NCBI GenBank assembly: GCA_902779305.1
Contig: CACZBD010000019.1
Location: 28,992-92,991, forward strand
DNA: 64,000 nt
From: an uncultured Lachnospiraceae bacterium
GTDB taxonomy: Bacteria; Bacillota; Clostridia; Lachnospirales; Lachnospiraceae
Direction of reading: 5' to 3'
A program made the translations under genes and the position numbers. Below, in pieces: positions 1-8,838 of this stretch (positions within the stretch are counted from its first letter, which is position 1; the number at the start of each line of letters is the position of its first letter). A model generated the notes under the pieces. It had not been told where the DNA came from. It made no database searches and saw only the letters and a program-made list of their open reading frames with translations.

Positions 1-700
1 TTTCCAAGAGGAACATGTTGACGTCTAAGATCTTCAGTTCTTCTTTCTTGTGCAGATATTCCTTGGCCACCTCGGACTGCTTCTCGAGAGGTTCCACCTG
101 TTTTTCGAGTTCCGTTAAGATATCGTTGATGCGCACCATGTTCGCGCGCTCATCTTCAAGTTTCTTGACCGCGGTATCCTTACGCCGTTTGAATTTGACG
201 ATCCCGGCAGCTTCATCGAAGAGTTCCCTTCTCTCTTCGGGTTTACCGCTTAAGATCCTGTCGATCTGGCCCTGGCCGATGATGGAATAGCCTTCCTTAC
301 CGATACCGGTGTCGTAGAACATCTCATAAATATCACGCAGTCTGCACGGCGCGCCATTGATCAGATATTCGCTTTCACCGGATCTGTAGACCCTTCTGGA
401 TACGGTCACTTCCTCAAAATCGATCGGAAGCGAGTGATCGGCATTATCCAGCGTAATGGACACATAAGCGTACCCCATCGGCTTACGAAGCTGGGTACCC
501 GAAAAGATCACGTCCTGCATGGAGGAACTTCTTAACTGTTTGACTTTCTGTTCTCCAAGCACCCAACGCACGGCGTCCGCAACGTTACTCTTTCCGCTGC
601 CGTTCGGCCCGACGATCCCGGTGATCCCGTTATCAAATTGGAAAATGATCTTATTTGCAAAGGATTTGAATCCATGCACTTCAATCCGTTTTAAATACAT
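1..700 (-). CDS. smc: Chromosome partition protein Smc, N-terminal part (cut by window edge)
   Basis: The frame reads from an ATG at 700-698 to the left edge without a stop, so only about 233 N-terminal residues are present. It opens MYLKRIEVHGFKSFANK and carries the ATP-binding loop GPNGSGKSN at about residues 32-40, followed by AVRWVLGEQ and the GIGKEGYSIIGQGQID stretch typical of the SMC head, then the start of the first coiled coil. SMC proteins form the condensin-like complex with ScpA and ScpB that organises and segregates the chromosome. The start lies 4 bases downstream of the rnc stop, so the two are co-transcribed. rnc-smc is a standard clostridial order. The coiled coil, hinge and C-terminal head lie outside the window. 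Confidence 0.96.
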   Translation of the reverse strand, partial: MYLKRIEVHGFKSFANKIIFQFDNGITGIVGPNGSGKSNVADAVRWVLGEQKVKQLRSSSMQDVIFSGTQLRKPMGYAYVSITLDNADHSLPIDFEEVTVSRRVYRSGESEYLINGAPCRLRDIYEMFYDTGIGKEGYSIIGQGQIDRILSGKPEERRELFDEAAGIVKFKRRKDTAVKKLEDERANMVRINDILTELEKQVEPLEKQSEVAKEYLHKKEELKILDVNMFLLE

Positions 701-704
701 GCAG

Positions 705-1415
705 TTACTCCTTGGACGACATCGGGATCCTGTTCATTTCCTTTAAGATCTCATATGCCGCTTTTTGTTCCGCGCTTTTCTTGGTGCGTCCGCACCCCCG
801 TGATCTTTCCTTTCCGTTGATCAGCGCCCTGACAACGTATTCGCGGTCATGCGCGGGCCCGGTCTCCTTCAGCAGTTCGTACTCGAGTTTATCTCCTTTT
901 TCCTGTACCACTTCCTGCAGGATCGTCTTACTGTCGGTAAAGCCGATCTTGCGCTCCATATCCGTCAGGACAAACCGCTCCACAAAGCGTTTTGCCGGCT
1001 GAAAACCACCATCCAGATAGATCGCGCCGATGATCGCCTCGAAAACGTCCGACACGATCGAATCGCGGTTTCTGCCGCCCGTCATCTCTTCTCCCTTGCC
1101 AAGCAGCAGATAGTCACCCAGATGAAACGCTTCCCTGGCACAGTAAGCAAGCGTCGGTTCGCAGACCAGAGAGGCCCTCATTTTGGTCATACTGCCTTCG
1201 TGCATCGTCGGATTGTGTTCATACAGATATTCACTGACCGACAGTTCCAGCACGGCATCGCCCAGAAATTCGAGACGCTCATAGTCCTCGGTCCTATTCA
1301 GTTTCAGTTCATTTGAAAAAGAGCTGTGTGTCAATGCCAGTTTTAACAAGGTCTGGTCATGGAACACATAGCCGATTTTCGTCTCTAATTCCTGATATCC
1401 GTTTAACCTGTTCAT
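705..1415 (-). CDS. rnc: Ribonuclease III
   Basis: This 236-aa protein has the usual RNase III length and layout. An N-terminal catalytic domain (about residues 8-155) contains the signature ERLEFLGDAVLEL near residues 46-58 and the second acidic site in DVFEAIIGAIYLDGG. A C-terminal double-stranded RNA-binding domain (about 160-230) ends in GRTKKSAEQKAAYEIL. The enzyme cleaves double-stranded RNA in rRNA precursors and some mRNAs. It sits between acpP and smc, as in many Firmicutes. No good Shine-Dalgarno sequence precedes the ATG, so translation may be weak or coupled to the upstream gene. The 74 bases to acpP contain no clear terminator. Confidence 0.96.
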   Translation of the reverse strand: MNRLNGYQELETKIGYVFHDQTLLKLALTHSSFSNELKLNRTEDYERLEFLGDAVLELSVSEYLYEHNPTMHEGSMTKMRASLVCEPTLAYCAREAFHLGDYLLLGKGEEMTGGRNRDSIVSDVFEAIIGAIYLDGGFQPAKRFVERFVLTDMERKIGFTDSKTILQEVVQEKGDKLEYELLKETGPAHDREYVVRALINGKERSRGCGRTKKSAEQKAAYEILKEMNRIPMSSKE

Positions 1416-1489
1416 TACATAAATATAGGCTCGAAAAACCGTGGTCTTCCGAGCACTGTAAAAGATCCACCGATATGCGATATGCGCTC

Positions 1490-1720
1490 TTAGCTCAATG
1501 CATTCTTGATCTGCTCTACCGCATCCTGTACGGTCACGATCGATTCCGCATCTTCCGTGGCGATCTCAACGTCAAATTCTTCTTCGATGCCCATGATGAT
1601 CTGGAATACATCGAGAGAATCCGCGCCAAGGTCATCCACAAACTTGGTCTCCGGAGTGATCTCACTCTCGTCCACATTCAGAACTTCCGCAATGATCTTT
1701 TTCAGTTTCTCAAATTCCAT
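1490..1720 (-). CDS. acpP: Acyl carrier protein
   Basis: This 76-aa acidic protein has the phosphopantetheine attachment motif [12 protein letters not shown], with the modified serine at about residue 36. Length and helix pattern fit fatty-acid-synthesis AcpP. It carries growing acyl chains for the Fab enzymes and for PlsX. The start follows an AAAGGAAG ribosome binding site, and the gene lies 23 bases after plsX, so plsX-acpP-rnc-smc form one transcription unit. Confidence 0.97.
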   Translation of the reverse strand: MEFEKLKKIIAEVLNVDESEITPETKFVDDLGADSLDVFQIIMGIEEEFDVEIATEDAESIVTVQDAVEQIKNALS

Positions 1721-1743
1721 AACTGCTTCCTTTCTGTTCCGGA

Positions 1744-2748
1744 CTATTCTTCCGGCATATTGATCTTATTTGCAATCTTACGATTGATATCCTGCTCTTT
1801 AAAAGTCACACACTGGATGATGGAGTTCTTCACTTCCTTGGCCTTGGAGGATCCGTGTGTCTTGACGACCAGTCCGTTGAGTCCCAGAAGCGGTGCCCCG
1901 CCGTATTCGCTGGAATCAAAAGACTTCAGGGTCTTCTTCAGTGCCGGCTTGATGAGCGCACCGCCGATCTTGGTACGAAGGCTTGTCATCAGGCTCCCCT
2001 TGATCAGTTTGAGCAGGGTTCCGCCGACACCCTCATATAATTTCAGGATCACATTGCCGACAAAGGCTTCACAGACGATCACGTCCGCATCCCCCTGCGG
2101 GATGTTCCTTGCCTCGATGCTGCCGACAAAATTGATGTCGGGACAGGTCTTTAGGAGCGGGTAGGTTTCCTTGACCAGAAGGTTCCCCTTCTCTTCTTCC
2201 GCGCCGATGTTGACGATCGCAACTCTCGGGTTCGGAATGCCGATCACATGCTCCATGTAAACGGAACCCATCTTGGCAAACTGGACCAGATGCGAAGGTC
2301 TTGCATCCACATTGGCACCGCAGTCGATCAGCAGGGAAACGCCCTTTTCGGTCGGGATCAGCGGTGCAAGCGGCGGTCTCTCGACTCCTTTGATGCGGCC
2401 TACGATAAACTGCCCGCCGACAAGGATCGCGCCGGAGCTGCCTGCCGACACAAACGCATCGCAGGTTCCGTCCTTGACCAGATGCATGCCCTTAACGATC
2501 GAGGAATCCTTCTTCCTGCGGATCGCCATGACAGGTGCTTCCGCGGTCTCGATCACATCCGGCGCATCGATCAGCTCGATCCGGGCGCTGTCATAACTGT
2601 ACTGCCCAAGTTCCCGTTGCATGTCATCCATGCGGCCGCACAGATAAATCTTAATGTCATCTCTTTCCGCAAGCGCTTCGATCGCGCCTTTAATGATCTC
2701 TGTGGGCGCATTGTCGCCACCCATTGCATCCAGTGCAACTTTGATCAT
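1744..2748 (-). CDS. plsX: Phosphate acyltransferase PlsX
   Basis: This 334-aa protein begins [15 protein letters not shown], the hallmark of PlsX, and keeps the family length. PlsX makes acyl-phosphate from acyl-ACP and phosphate, which PlsY then uses to acylate glycerol-3-phosphate in phospholipid synthesis. A GAGSSGAI-type glycine-rich stretch ([13 protein letters not shown]) lies near residues 100-112. The start follows an AGGTAAG ribosome binding site. Its own promoter lies about 40 bases upstream, and a strong terminator separates it from the upstream rpmF copy. Confidence 0.97.
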   Translation of the reverse strand: MIKVALDAMGGDNAPTEIIKGAIEALAERDDIKIYLCGRMDDMQRELGQYSYDSARIELIDAPDVIETAEAPVMAIRRKKDSSIVKGMHLVKDGTCDAFVSAGSSGAILVGGQFIVGRIKGVERPPLAPLIPTEKGVSLLIDCGANVDARPSHLVQFAKMGSVYMEHVIGIPNPRVAIVNIGAEEEKGNLLVKETYPLLKTCPDINFVGSIEARNIPQGDADVIVCEAFVGNVILKLYEGVGGTLLKLIKGSLMTSLRTKIGGALIKPALKKTLKSFDSSEYGGAPLLGLNGLVVKTHGSSKAKEVKNSIIQCVTFKEQDINRKIANKINMPEE

Positions 2749-2785
2749 GAAATCTTACCTGCCTTACCCTGTTGCTTCCTAAATA

Positions 2786-2814
2786 ACTATACAAGACATT
2801 TTTTTATAAATCAA
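2786..2814 (-). promoter_or_regulatory. Promoter of the plsX-acpP-rnc-smc operon
   Basis: On the minus strand TTGATT (2814-2809), a 17-base spacer and TATAGT (2791-2786) match the vegetative sigma consensus well (4/6 and 5/6). It lies just after the rpmF terminator and about 40 bases before the plsX start, where an operon promoter is needed. Confidence 0.65.
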
Positions 2815-2853
2815 CCCATAAAAATCATTTGATTTTCAATCGAGCCGGACAAT

Positions 2854-2886
2854 AAAATTCCCCGGGGGGAAACCCCTCGGGGAATA
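2854..2886 (-). terminator. Terminator after rpmF copy 1
   Basis: A GC-rich hairpin with arms ATTCCCCGAGGGG and CCCCCCGGGGAAT, followed by TTTTATT on the minus strand, lies 15 bases after the rpmF stop. It is a typical rho-independent terminator and isolates rpmF and the giant gene upstream from plsX. Almost the same hairpin follows rpmF copy 2. Confidence 0.85.
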
Positions 2887-2900
2887 ACTTGCATGGTGAT

Positions 2901-3077
2901 TTATGCTTCCGTGTTGATGATCTCTTTCTTGTTATAAGAGCCGCATGCCTTGCATACTCTGTGCGGAACCATCAGCGCACCGCATTTGCTGCATTTTACC
3001 AGTGTCGGAGCGCTCATTTTCCAGTTCGCTCTTCTTCTGTCTCTTCTTCCCTTGGAAGATTTATTCTTCGGACAAAT
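2901..3077 (-). pseudogene. rpmF: Ribosomal protein L32, copy 1, no canonical start codon
   Basis: The frame encodes an L32 of about 58 residues (CPKNKSSKGRRDRRRANWK, then two Cys pairs, CSKC and CKAC, and the end INTEA). The four cysteines make it a zinc-binding L32. Reading upstream there is no in-frame ATG, GTG or TTG; the frame enters the coding sequence of the giant gene at 3061-8442 in another register. The earliest plausible start is the ATT at 3077-3075, otherwise an internal ATG after NWK would delete 20 residues. No Shine-Dalgarno sequence is seen. The first 17 bases overlap the giant gene's last codons. Either an AUU start is used, or this is a 5'-truncated pseudogene. Only one silent base in the coding part differs from copy 2. 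Confidence 0.75.
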
Positions 3078-6000
3078 GTATGATCTTAAAGGTGACCGTG
3101 GTTGTGCCGGCGTACCCGTTTTTGGCCTTGATCGTGATCTTGCCGGTGCCCTTTTTCACGTTGTTGCTGTAGCCGATGATGTCGTAGTAATCCGATGCGT
3201 TCGCATCCGGTATATCCGTAAAACTGCGTCCCTCCTTCTTCTGGACTTTTATCTTTCCTATCCCCGGGGTAATGGGTTTTCCGGTATATTCGAAGGTTCC
3301 TTCTACAGTAAATTTCAGTGCCGAAACGCTCGCCTTGGCAACCTTAAAACTCTGGCAGATTGTTCCGTTATAGTTATTGATACCTTTTGCATATACAAGG
3401 ATCTCCGTCTTGTCAGGAAGGATATCTGTTGCCTGCACCTCCTCGCCCGGTTTGCGGTCGACTGTCTGTGTGACTGCATTCTTTCCTTTTCCCGTTACCA
3501 CAGTGACATCTTTTGTGAGGGTTGCATATTTATATACAAGATCCTTCTTATAATCCGTTCCCGCTTTGAGAACCGTACCTTCTGCATCCGTAATGACAGG
3601 CTTTCTTGCAAATTTATTGGCGGCGTTCACATAGACCATATCTTCAAGGCTCATATTTAAGTCCGCTATGTCTACAGATTTGATTGTGAAGTACTTCGTC
3701 GCCTGTTTGCTGTAATTCCCTTTAAAAGTGATTGTAAAGGACGGTCCGACATATTTCTTGCCTTTCATGGCATCATAATTACCCACAGCCTTATTATTGC
3801 TGTATTTTACGGTATAATCCTTGCCCGCGACCAGCGGTATTGTCCCGAACTTACAGAAGAATACAGGTTGCACACCGTTCTTCTGATAGGAATATTCTCT
3901 GCCATCAGACCAGTCTTTCTCTACACCTTTATCGTTAACACATACCGTCACTTTGGATGCATCGGCCGGAGCGATCTTGTAAGATGCCTTAATGGTTCCG
4001 CTAAAGCGTCCCATACCGGTAAATGTCATATTCACGGTTCCGGCATTCGCATTTCCGTTCTTCCCGTAGGAAACTGTAAAATCTTTATTCTCCGTTAAGG
4101 TTTCCCCGTTATATGTCAGCCGGTAAGCCGGAATAACTTTATCTCCTGTATAATCATATTTCGCCTCAATACCTTCAAGTTTCACATTGGCCTTGTTGAA
4201 CGCAATTCCCTTGATCTGGAATGTAACGGTTCTGACCCCGAAATATGTACTCCCTTTTCCGCGGAGAACAACGGACGCTTTTCCGACAGACTTGTTATTT
4301 TCATATCGTAAAATCTCATACTGCTCTCCCAGATTCAGCTTATCGCCTTTGTAGGTAACGGTAAAGTCATTTTCATCAGGCTTTACCTGATAGCCGCTGC
4401 CTGTTTTCCACTTCGGATCCGTAATGTCCTGTGCAGCAATGGATGATACCTTCACCTTGCTAAGGGATACATTATTTTCCCCCAGACAATACACGTATTC
4501 TTTTTTTATAGTACCGTTGACTATATAATTGGAACCTGTTTTTTGCGAGATCTCAATCTCATATCGGCCCGGTTCTGTAACCGCATCCTGGGGCATCCCG
4601 CCCTTATTGTATTTCAGTGTATAGTCAACGCCCGGCTTTAAAACCTTCCCTGTCGCCTTGAGCGTCACTTTCGGATCCGGGCTTTGCGGTGCGGTTTCTC
4701 CCTTCACCTTTTTTTCCTTGACTTCAGGGCACGAATAAGTGATATCATTTTCACCGATCACATATTGCCGGATCGTGAAAGGGAACGTCTGCTTTCCGGA
4801 ATAATTACCCTTCAATGTCACCGTAACAGATGCATTGCCGGATGCATTCACGTTATTTGCGTATTTCAGCGTGTAATCACTTCTGGGATCCAGCTTTGTT
4901 GTCTGGTAATATACTCTCAGATCCGAAATCGTTACAGCCTTTCCGGTATAAACCAAGCCCTCAAACTGTGCCTTCGGGATCCAAAGTCCCGCATAATCAG
5001 CGGTAAAATTAGCACGTTCATCTTCAAACTCACCCGTTATATCAACAGGTTCGATATCTCCCCAGGGGTTCACGGCCTTATACTCACATTTTTCGTGCAC
5101 TATGCTGCTGTATTTCAAGTCTTTCCTGACGGCAATGGCATGAATCCAGGGGTTTGATTCGGTAATATCCGTTCCGGCAACAAGAGGCTGCCTGTATTCC
5201 CTGACCTGCGTTGTCTTTGGCTTATATCTCTGTGCATCTGCATCCCAGGTGATCACATTATCAGGGTTGTTAAACACCGTGGATGTCATATCGTCATAGT
5301 TATCGACAGCATAAAAGATCTGTGCATCCGCCGTTATGGTTCGAAGCGCCAACAGGTCTCCGTATCCTTCACCGTTTCCTGTAACTGCTTTGACATACGG
5401 CGTTTTTGCACGTTCTTTTTCCAAAATGGCCACATTGATCCGTACGGTTCCCATTCCGCCACTGACCGTGACCGTTGCATCCCCGATCTTTTTCTTAATC
5501 ATCAGGGTCAGTTTCACCTGATTGTTTTCTTCAGCTGATAATGTCCCTTCCACTATCGATGCATCTGTCGTCTTCACATCGTATTCTGTTGTCAGATGTT
5601 TTGCCGGCCCGATAGTGAGCGTAACCGGAACAGTTTCCGCTCCCGACATATCCTCATAGATCTTCACAATGGAAGCAGCGCTTGCCGTGATCGAAGAGAC
5701 CTGTACAGGCGCGGCAGTTCCAAATTCCATCTTGTTTACCCATTGGTTTCCGTAGCTCAAAAGGCTCTGTTTCGTGACACCGTATTTGTCATAGAATTCC
5801 GCTTCGGTGCCCGGGTAATAGATCTTCAGTACATTGAACGTTTCCATATAGTGAAGGCTTACAAATATGTTGTAAAAGCCATCTTTAACGAGACTCTTCG
5901 GAAGATAGATCTCCTTAAGAAAACTGCCTTCTCCGGGCAGTGCTCCCAATTTTTTTACTCCTTCCGGAATGATCAGTGTCGTAAAGTTCTTATTTCCGAT

Positions 6001-8442
6001 GCCGTTAAACGCACCGTCCTCAATCACCGGATCCATTTTCCATGTTGGCAGATTAGGGTCGGTCCATGTCCCTCCAAACTTGGGCAATACAATACCGGAA
6101 AGATTTGTCCCCTGAAATGCACTGTTCCCGATCCTGGCAAGTGTGGTTTTGGCGGGATCCGTAAATATGACTGTTGTCAGGTCCTTTTGCAGTTCAAATG
6201 CCTTGGCACCGATCTCGGTTACCGAAGGCGGGATCAGAACCGTTTCAATATGTCCCGAAGTGTCTTCTGCATTCACCTGGCAGATATAATCCGGTATGGT
6301 TTTGATCCCCGTCTCAAACGTGACCTTTCTCAGGGCCTTACAATGTGAGAAGGTTCCCATCGCACTTACTGTTTCGAGTTTTTTCGGGATCGTGATCTCA
6401 GGAAGACTTTCACAGTCGGCAAAGCACCCTCCTCCCATTTCCGTGAGGTTTTCGGACAGCCTGACATAGGTCACTTTTCTCATTTCCTGAAAATAAAAGG
6501 TACCGGCAATCTTACCGATATGATCATCCATGATAATATCCGTAACTGTTGTTTTTGCCATATTTCCATAGAGTGAATCACTGATGATCCCCTGGTTGTT
6601 CAGAACCGCGTTGTTCTGCGTGCCAAAAACATAAAGCGCCACATACTGTTTTCCGTCTGCAAGATAACTGTATAACTGACCGTAAGCATTGGTGCCCAGT
6701 TCCTTTTCCGCAAGCGTCTTGTCATATACTTTGACACTGGATGCGACAGCGCCGGGCCTTAAATACTGCAAGGGTACCGGCGAGCCTGTTTCTGCCTGCC
6801 AGTGAGCCTTCAGTGTCTCGCCTTCTTCCAGTCGGCAGGGCGAATACATGGTAATACGCTTTCCGTTTTGGTTGAACCAGCCAAGGAAATCCTGTCCCTT
6901 TTTAGTGACAAGCGGAAGCGAACCGTACATGGCGCCCTTTGCAACCCTTTTGCTTGTTTCTCCTGTGATCGTTCCGCCGTTTGCATCAAAGCTGACTGTA
7001 CATCTGACCACATCACTGTTCTCATAATCCGGTGCTACAAAATAACCGACATATCCGTTTCCGTTTGACAGGTTTCCGTTTGTCTTGTTGACCACATATC
7101 GCCCTGTTCCGACAGCATTGCCGGAGTTTCCGTGCACAACATTGAGCGTAAGGGTGCTTCCGTTGTCTTCCACACTTTCCAGCAGTGTGGTATGACTCAG
7201 ACTTTGGTCCGGCGCGTATGTCACACTGGATCCTTTCCATACCCACAGGATCACATCGCCTTTTCCCGGCGTATAGGAACCGCCGCCCCATACCGTTTCA
7301 CTCCACGGATGATATGCGGCAGTTGTATCCGCTGTAAATGTATTGGCATTGGCGCCCTTGCTGCTGTTGACAAGACTCGTGGGCACGCCTGCCATGCGGA
7401 TGCACCAGCTCGCAAATTCCGAACACCATGCGTTCCCGGAACTGCCCAGGAATCTTCCGTATTCACTGACATCGCCTTCTCCGTCCGTATTGCCGCCGCC
7501 ATAATCTGCTTCGCTGTCTCCCTCATGATACCCGATCTGGGATCTTGCGATCGCGATTACATCATCGCGGTAATTACCTGTCAGTTCTGTCTGCAAAAGA
7601 GTTGTGTAGTAAGAACTGCTCTTGTAAATATCATTTTCTGTCGCGGCAAGGTCCTCATTAAAAGGTGTATTGCTAAATACGCCAGTATTATCGAGAACGA
7701 CACTGTCAGACAGGTTCACGTCCGTCAGCGCATAACAATTCTGAAAAGCCCAAAGCCCAATACTTTCAAGCGAATCCGGCAGACTGACGACCTCCAGCTT
7801 CTGAAAATTCTGCATGGCACGGTCACCGAGCCTTGTGATTCCTTCGCAGACCACCAGTTTCGTTACCTGTGCGCTGTAAGTTCTCCACGGCTGGTCAGAT
7901 GTGGACGGACTTCCGCTGCCATTTTTCGCGTAATTCCTTGTCGCGCCGCTCCCGCTAAGAGTAAGCGTACCGTCATCGGAAAAGGACCACTTAATGTTTG
8001 TTTCCGGTTCATCACCGTCTGCAGCCCCCAGATATTCTCCGGACACATAGAAATCTTCCGCTTCTTCAGCTTCTTCCGGGATCACTTCTTCAACATAATC
8101 TTCTGTCGGATACAGAATATCATCCAGTTCACAAGAAGACAGGCTTTCTTCGACAGGATTCTCATCGGTTTCCACCGCATCCTCCGGTTCCGATATTATA
8201 CTCTCATCGGCTGGAGTGTCATTCTGACTCTCGTCCGTATTTTCTGCTATGAATTCCTCTTCCGCCTGTTCTAAAGCATCAGGTTCTGCAATCTCATCCG
8301 AAGCGTCTTCCTGTATAATTTCATCCGCCCATGCCGGCTCGATTTCTTCTGCAAAAGTCTGTGCAGGCAGCGCCGCCAGGATCATTGCCGAAGCAAGCAG
8401 CCCGGTCAAAACTCTTTGCAGGATCCGATTCGCTTTTTTCAT
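3061..8442 (-). CDS. Giant secreted LRR / CHAP / MBG-repeat protein (1793 aa)
   Basis: The start at 8442 was chosen because GGAGAG lies just upstream and a signal peptide (MKKANRILQRVLTGLLASAM...AQTFA, about residues 1-31) begins there. Next come an acidic Glu/Asp-rich linker (to about 130, ending EYLGAADGD), a short BspA-type leucine-rich segment (about 180-250), and a CHAP-like amidase domain (about 290-470). That domain has the putative catalytic Cys in AWCSEFASWC and His in LSHTTLLE. A Listeria-Bacteroides-type repeat (FDANGG...LGWF) follows, then further BspA-type leucine-rich repeats (about 600-900). The C-terminal part is a series of MBG-like beta domains with recurring YTGK and KGNYSG motifs. 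There is no LPXTG or C-terminal membrane helix. It is probably a cell-surface or secreted protein that binds or cleaves peptidoglycan or matrix. The stop codon falls inside the rpmF copy 1 repeat, so the last residues (LSEE) come from out-of-frame rpmF sequence. Confidence 0.85.
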   Translation of the reverse strand: MKKANRILQRVLTGLLASAMILAALPAQTFAEEIEPAWADEIIQEDASDEIAEPDALEQAEEEFIAENTDESQNDTPADESIISEPEDAVETDENPVEESLSSCELDDILYPTEDYVEEVIPEEAEEAEDFYVSGEYLGAADGDEPETNIKWSFSDDGTLTLSGSGATRNYAKNGSGSPSTSDQPWRTYSAQVTKLVVCEGITRLGDRAMQNFQKLEVVSLPDSLESIGLWAFQNCYALTDVNLSDSVVLDNTGVFSNTPFNEDLAATENDIYKSSSYYTTLLQTELTGNYRDDVIAIARSQIGYHEGDSEADYGGGNTDGEGDVSEYGRFLGSSGNAWCSEFASWCIRMAGVPTSLVNSSKGANANTFTADTTAAYHPWSETVWGGGSYTPGKGDVILWVWKGSSVTYAPDQSLSHTTLLESVEDNGSTLTLNVVHGNSGNAVGTGRYVVNKTNGNLSNGNGYVGYFVAPDYENSDVVRCTVSFDANGGTITGETSKRVAKGAMYGSLPLVTKKGQDFLGWFNQNGKRITMYSPCRLEEGETLKAHWQAETGSPVPLQYLRPGAVASSVKVYDKTLAEKELGTNAYGQLYSYLADGKQYVALYVFGTQNNAVLNNQGIISDSLYGNMAKTTVTDIIMDDHIGKIAGTFYFQEMRKVTYVRLSENLTEMGGGCFADCESLPEITIPKKLETVSAMGTFSHCKALRKVTFETGIKTIPDYICQVNAEDTSGHIETVLIPPSVTEIGAKAFELQKDLTTVIFTDPAKTTLARIGNSAFQGTNLSGIVLPKFGGTWTDPNLPTWKMDPVIEDGAFNGIGNKNFTTLIIPEGVKKLGALPGEGSFLKEIYLPKSLVKDGFYNIFVSLHYMETFNVLKIYYPGTEAEFYDKYGVTKQSLLSYGNQWVNKMEFGTAAPVQVSSITASAASIVKIYEDMSGAETVPVTLTIGPAKHLTTEYDVKTTDASIVEGTLSAEENNQVKLTLMIKKKIGDATVTVSGGMGTVRINVAILEKERAKTPYVKAVTGNGEGYGDLLALRTITADAQIFYAVDNYDDMTSTVFNNPDNVITWDADAQRYKPKTTQVREYRQPLVAGTDITESNPWIHAIAVRKDLKYSSIVHEKCEYKAVNPWGDIEPVDITGEFEDERANFTADYAGLWIPKAQFEGLVYTGKAVTISDLRVYYQTTKLDPRSDYTLKYANNVNASGNASVTVTLKGNYSGKQTFPFTIRQYVIGENDITYSCPEVKEKKVKGETAPQSPDPKVTLKATGKVLKPGVDYTLKYNKGGMPQDAVTEPGRYEIEISQKTGSNYIVNGTIKKEYVYCLGENNVSLSKVKVSSIAAQDITDPKWKTGSGYQVKPDENDFTVTYKGDKLNLGEQYEILRYENNKSVGKASVVLRGKGSTYFGVRTVTFQIKGIAFNKANVKLEGIEAKYDYTGDKVIPAYRLTYNGETLTENKDFTVSYGKNGNANAGTVNMTFTGMGRFSGTIKASYKIAPADASKVTVCVNDKGVEKDWSDGREYSYQKNGVQPVFFCKFGTIPLVAGKDYTVKYSNNKAVGNYDAMKGKKYVGPSFTITFKGNYSKQATKYFTIKSVDIADLNMSLEDMVYVNAANKFARKPVITDAEGTVLKAGTDYKKDLVYKYATLTKDVTVVTGKGKNAVTQTVDRKPGEEVQATDILPDKTEILVYAKGINNYNGTICQSFKVAKASVSALKFTVEGTFEYTGKPITPGIGKIKVQKKEGRSFTDIPDANASDYYDIIGYSNNVKKGTGKITIKAKNGYAGTTTVTFKIIHLSEE

Positions 8443-8510
8443 GATTCTTCTCTCCTTAACCGTTGTTTGTTTTGATTCAGGTGTCTCTCCCCGGATACAC
8501 TCACAAAGTG

Positions 8511-8553
8511 ATTCTAGCATAGAGCAGTGCACTCCGCTACCGACGAAAGTCTA
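8511..8553 (-). promoter_or_regulatory. Promoter and upstream site of the 1793-aa giant gene
   Basis: An extended -10 (TGCTAGAAT, -10 at 8516-8511) lies about 70 bases before the start. There is no recognisable -35. Instead TAGACTTTCGTCGGTAG lies at 8553-8537, with its downstream end 20 bases before the -10. The same site at exactly the same spacing precedes the 2255-aa giant gene, which suggests a shared activator. The rest of the 214-base gap to rpmF copy 2 shows only the latter's terminator. Confidence 0.55.
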
Positions 8554-8610
8554 GGTTTCAAATATGTGCTCACGCAAGCACGGTACACACTTGATAGCCG
8601 TATCACACAA

Positions 8611-8643
8611 AAAATTCCCCGGGGGAAAACCCTCGGGGAATAA
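8611..8643 (-). terminator. Terminator after rpmF copy 2
   Basis: Hairpin ATTCCCCGAGGG / CCCCCGGGGAAT followed by TTTTTTG on the minus strand, 14 bases after the rpmF copy 2 stop. It is the counterpart of the hairpin at 2854-2886. Confidence 0.85.
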
Positions 8644-8656
8644 CTTACATGATGAT

Positions 8657-8833
8657 TTATGCTTCCGTGTTGATGATCTCTTTCTTGTTATAAGAGCCGC
8701 ATGCCTTGCATACTCTGTGCGGAACCATCAGCGCGCCGCATTTGCTGCATTTTACCAGTGTCGGAGCGCTCATTTTCCAGTTCGCTCTTCTTCTGTCTCT
8801 TCTTCCCTTGGAAGATTTATTCTTCGGACAAAT
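8657..8833 (-). CDS. rpmF: Ribosomal protein L32, copy 2, probable ATT start or truncated
   Basis: It encodes the same L32 body as copy 1 (CPKNKSSKGRRDRRRANWK, CSKC and CKAC zinc ligands, end INTEA). Upstream codons in frame are ATT, ATC, TCT and TAA, so a normal start is impossible and only ATT or ATC could begin a full-length product. A perfect vegetative promoter ends six bases upstream, placing the expected transcript start at or next to the ATT. Transcription is therefore likely, but translation would be nearly leaderless and non-AUG. If the organism has no other rpmF, this copy must be functional; otherwise it may be a relic. The gene follows the 1542-aa giant gene by 53 bases. Confidence 0.7.
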   Translation of the reverse strand: MCPKNKSSKGRRDRRRANWKMSAPTLVKCSKCGALMVPHRVCKACGSYNKKEIINTEA

Positions 8834-8838
8834 GATAG

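Larger units (their letters stand above)
2854..3078 (-). repeat. Direct repeat, copy 1 (rpmF body plus terminator)
   Basis: About 225 bases, from the terminator tail to the C before ATTTGTCCG, recur at 8611-8834 in the same orientation with only a few changes. Homology stops abruptly at both ends. The two copies flank the giant gene at 3061-8442. Confidence 0.9.
8611..8834 (-). repeat. Direct repeat, copy 2 (rpmF body plus terminator)
   Basis: Near-identical to 2854-3078. Differences are one silent base in the L32 frame, two bases between stop and hairpin, and a few in the hairpin loop. Homology ends at the same base before ATTTGTCCG, where a different upstream sequence (a promoter) begins. 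Confidence 0.9.

Noticed and set aside
7132..8274. 380-codon open frame on the plus strand
   Set aside because: Antisense to the signal-peptide and CHAP part of the 1793-aa gene, with a composition unlike a real protein.
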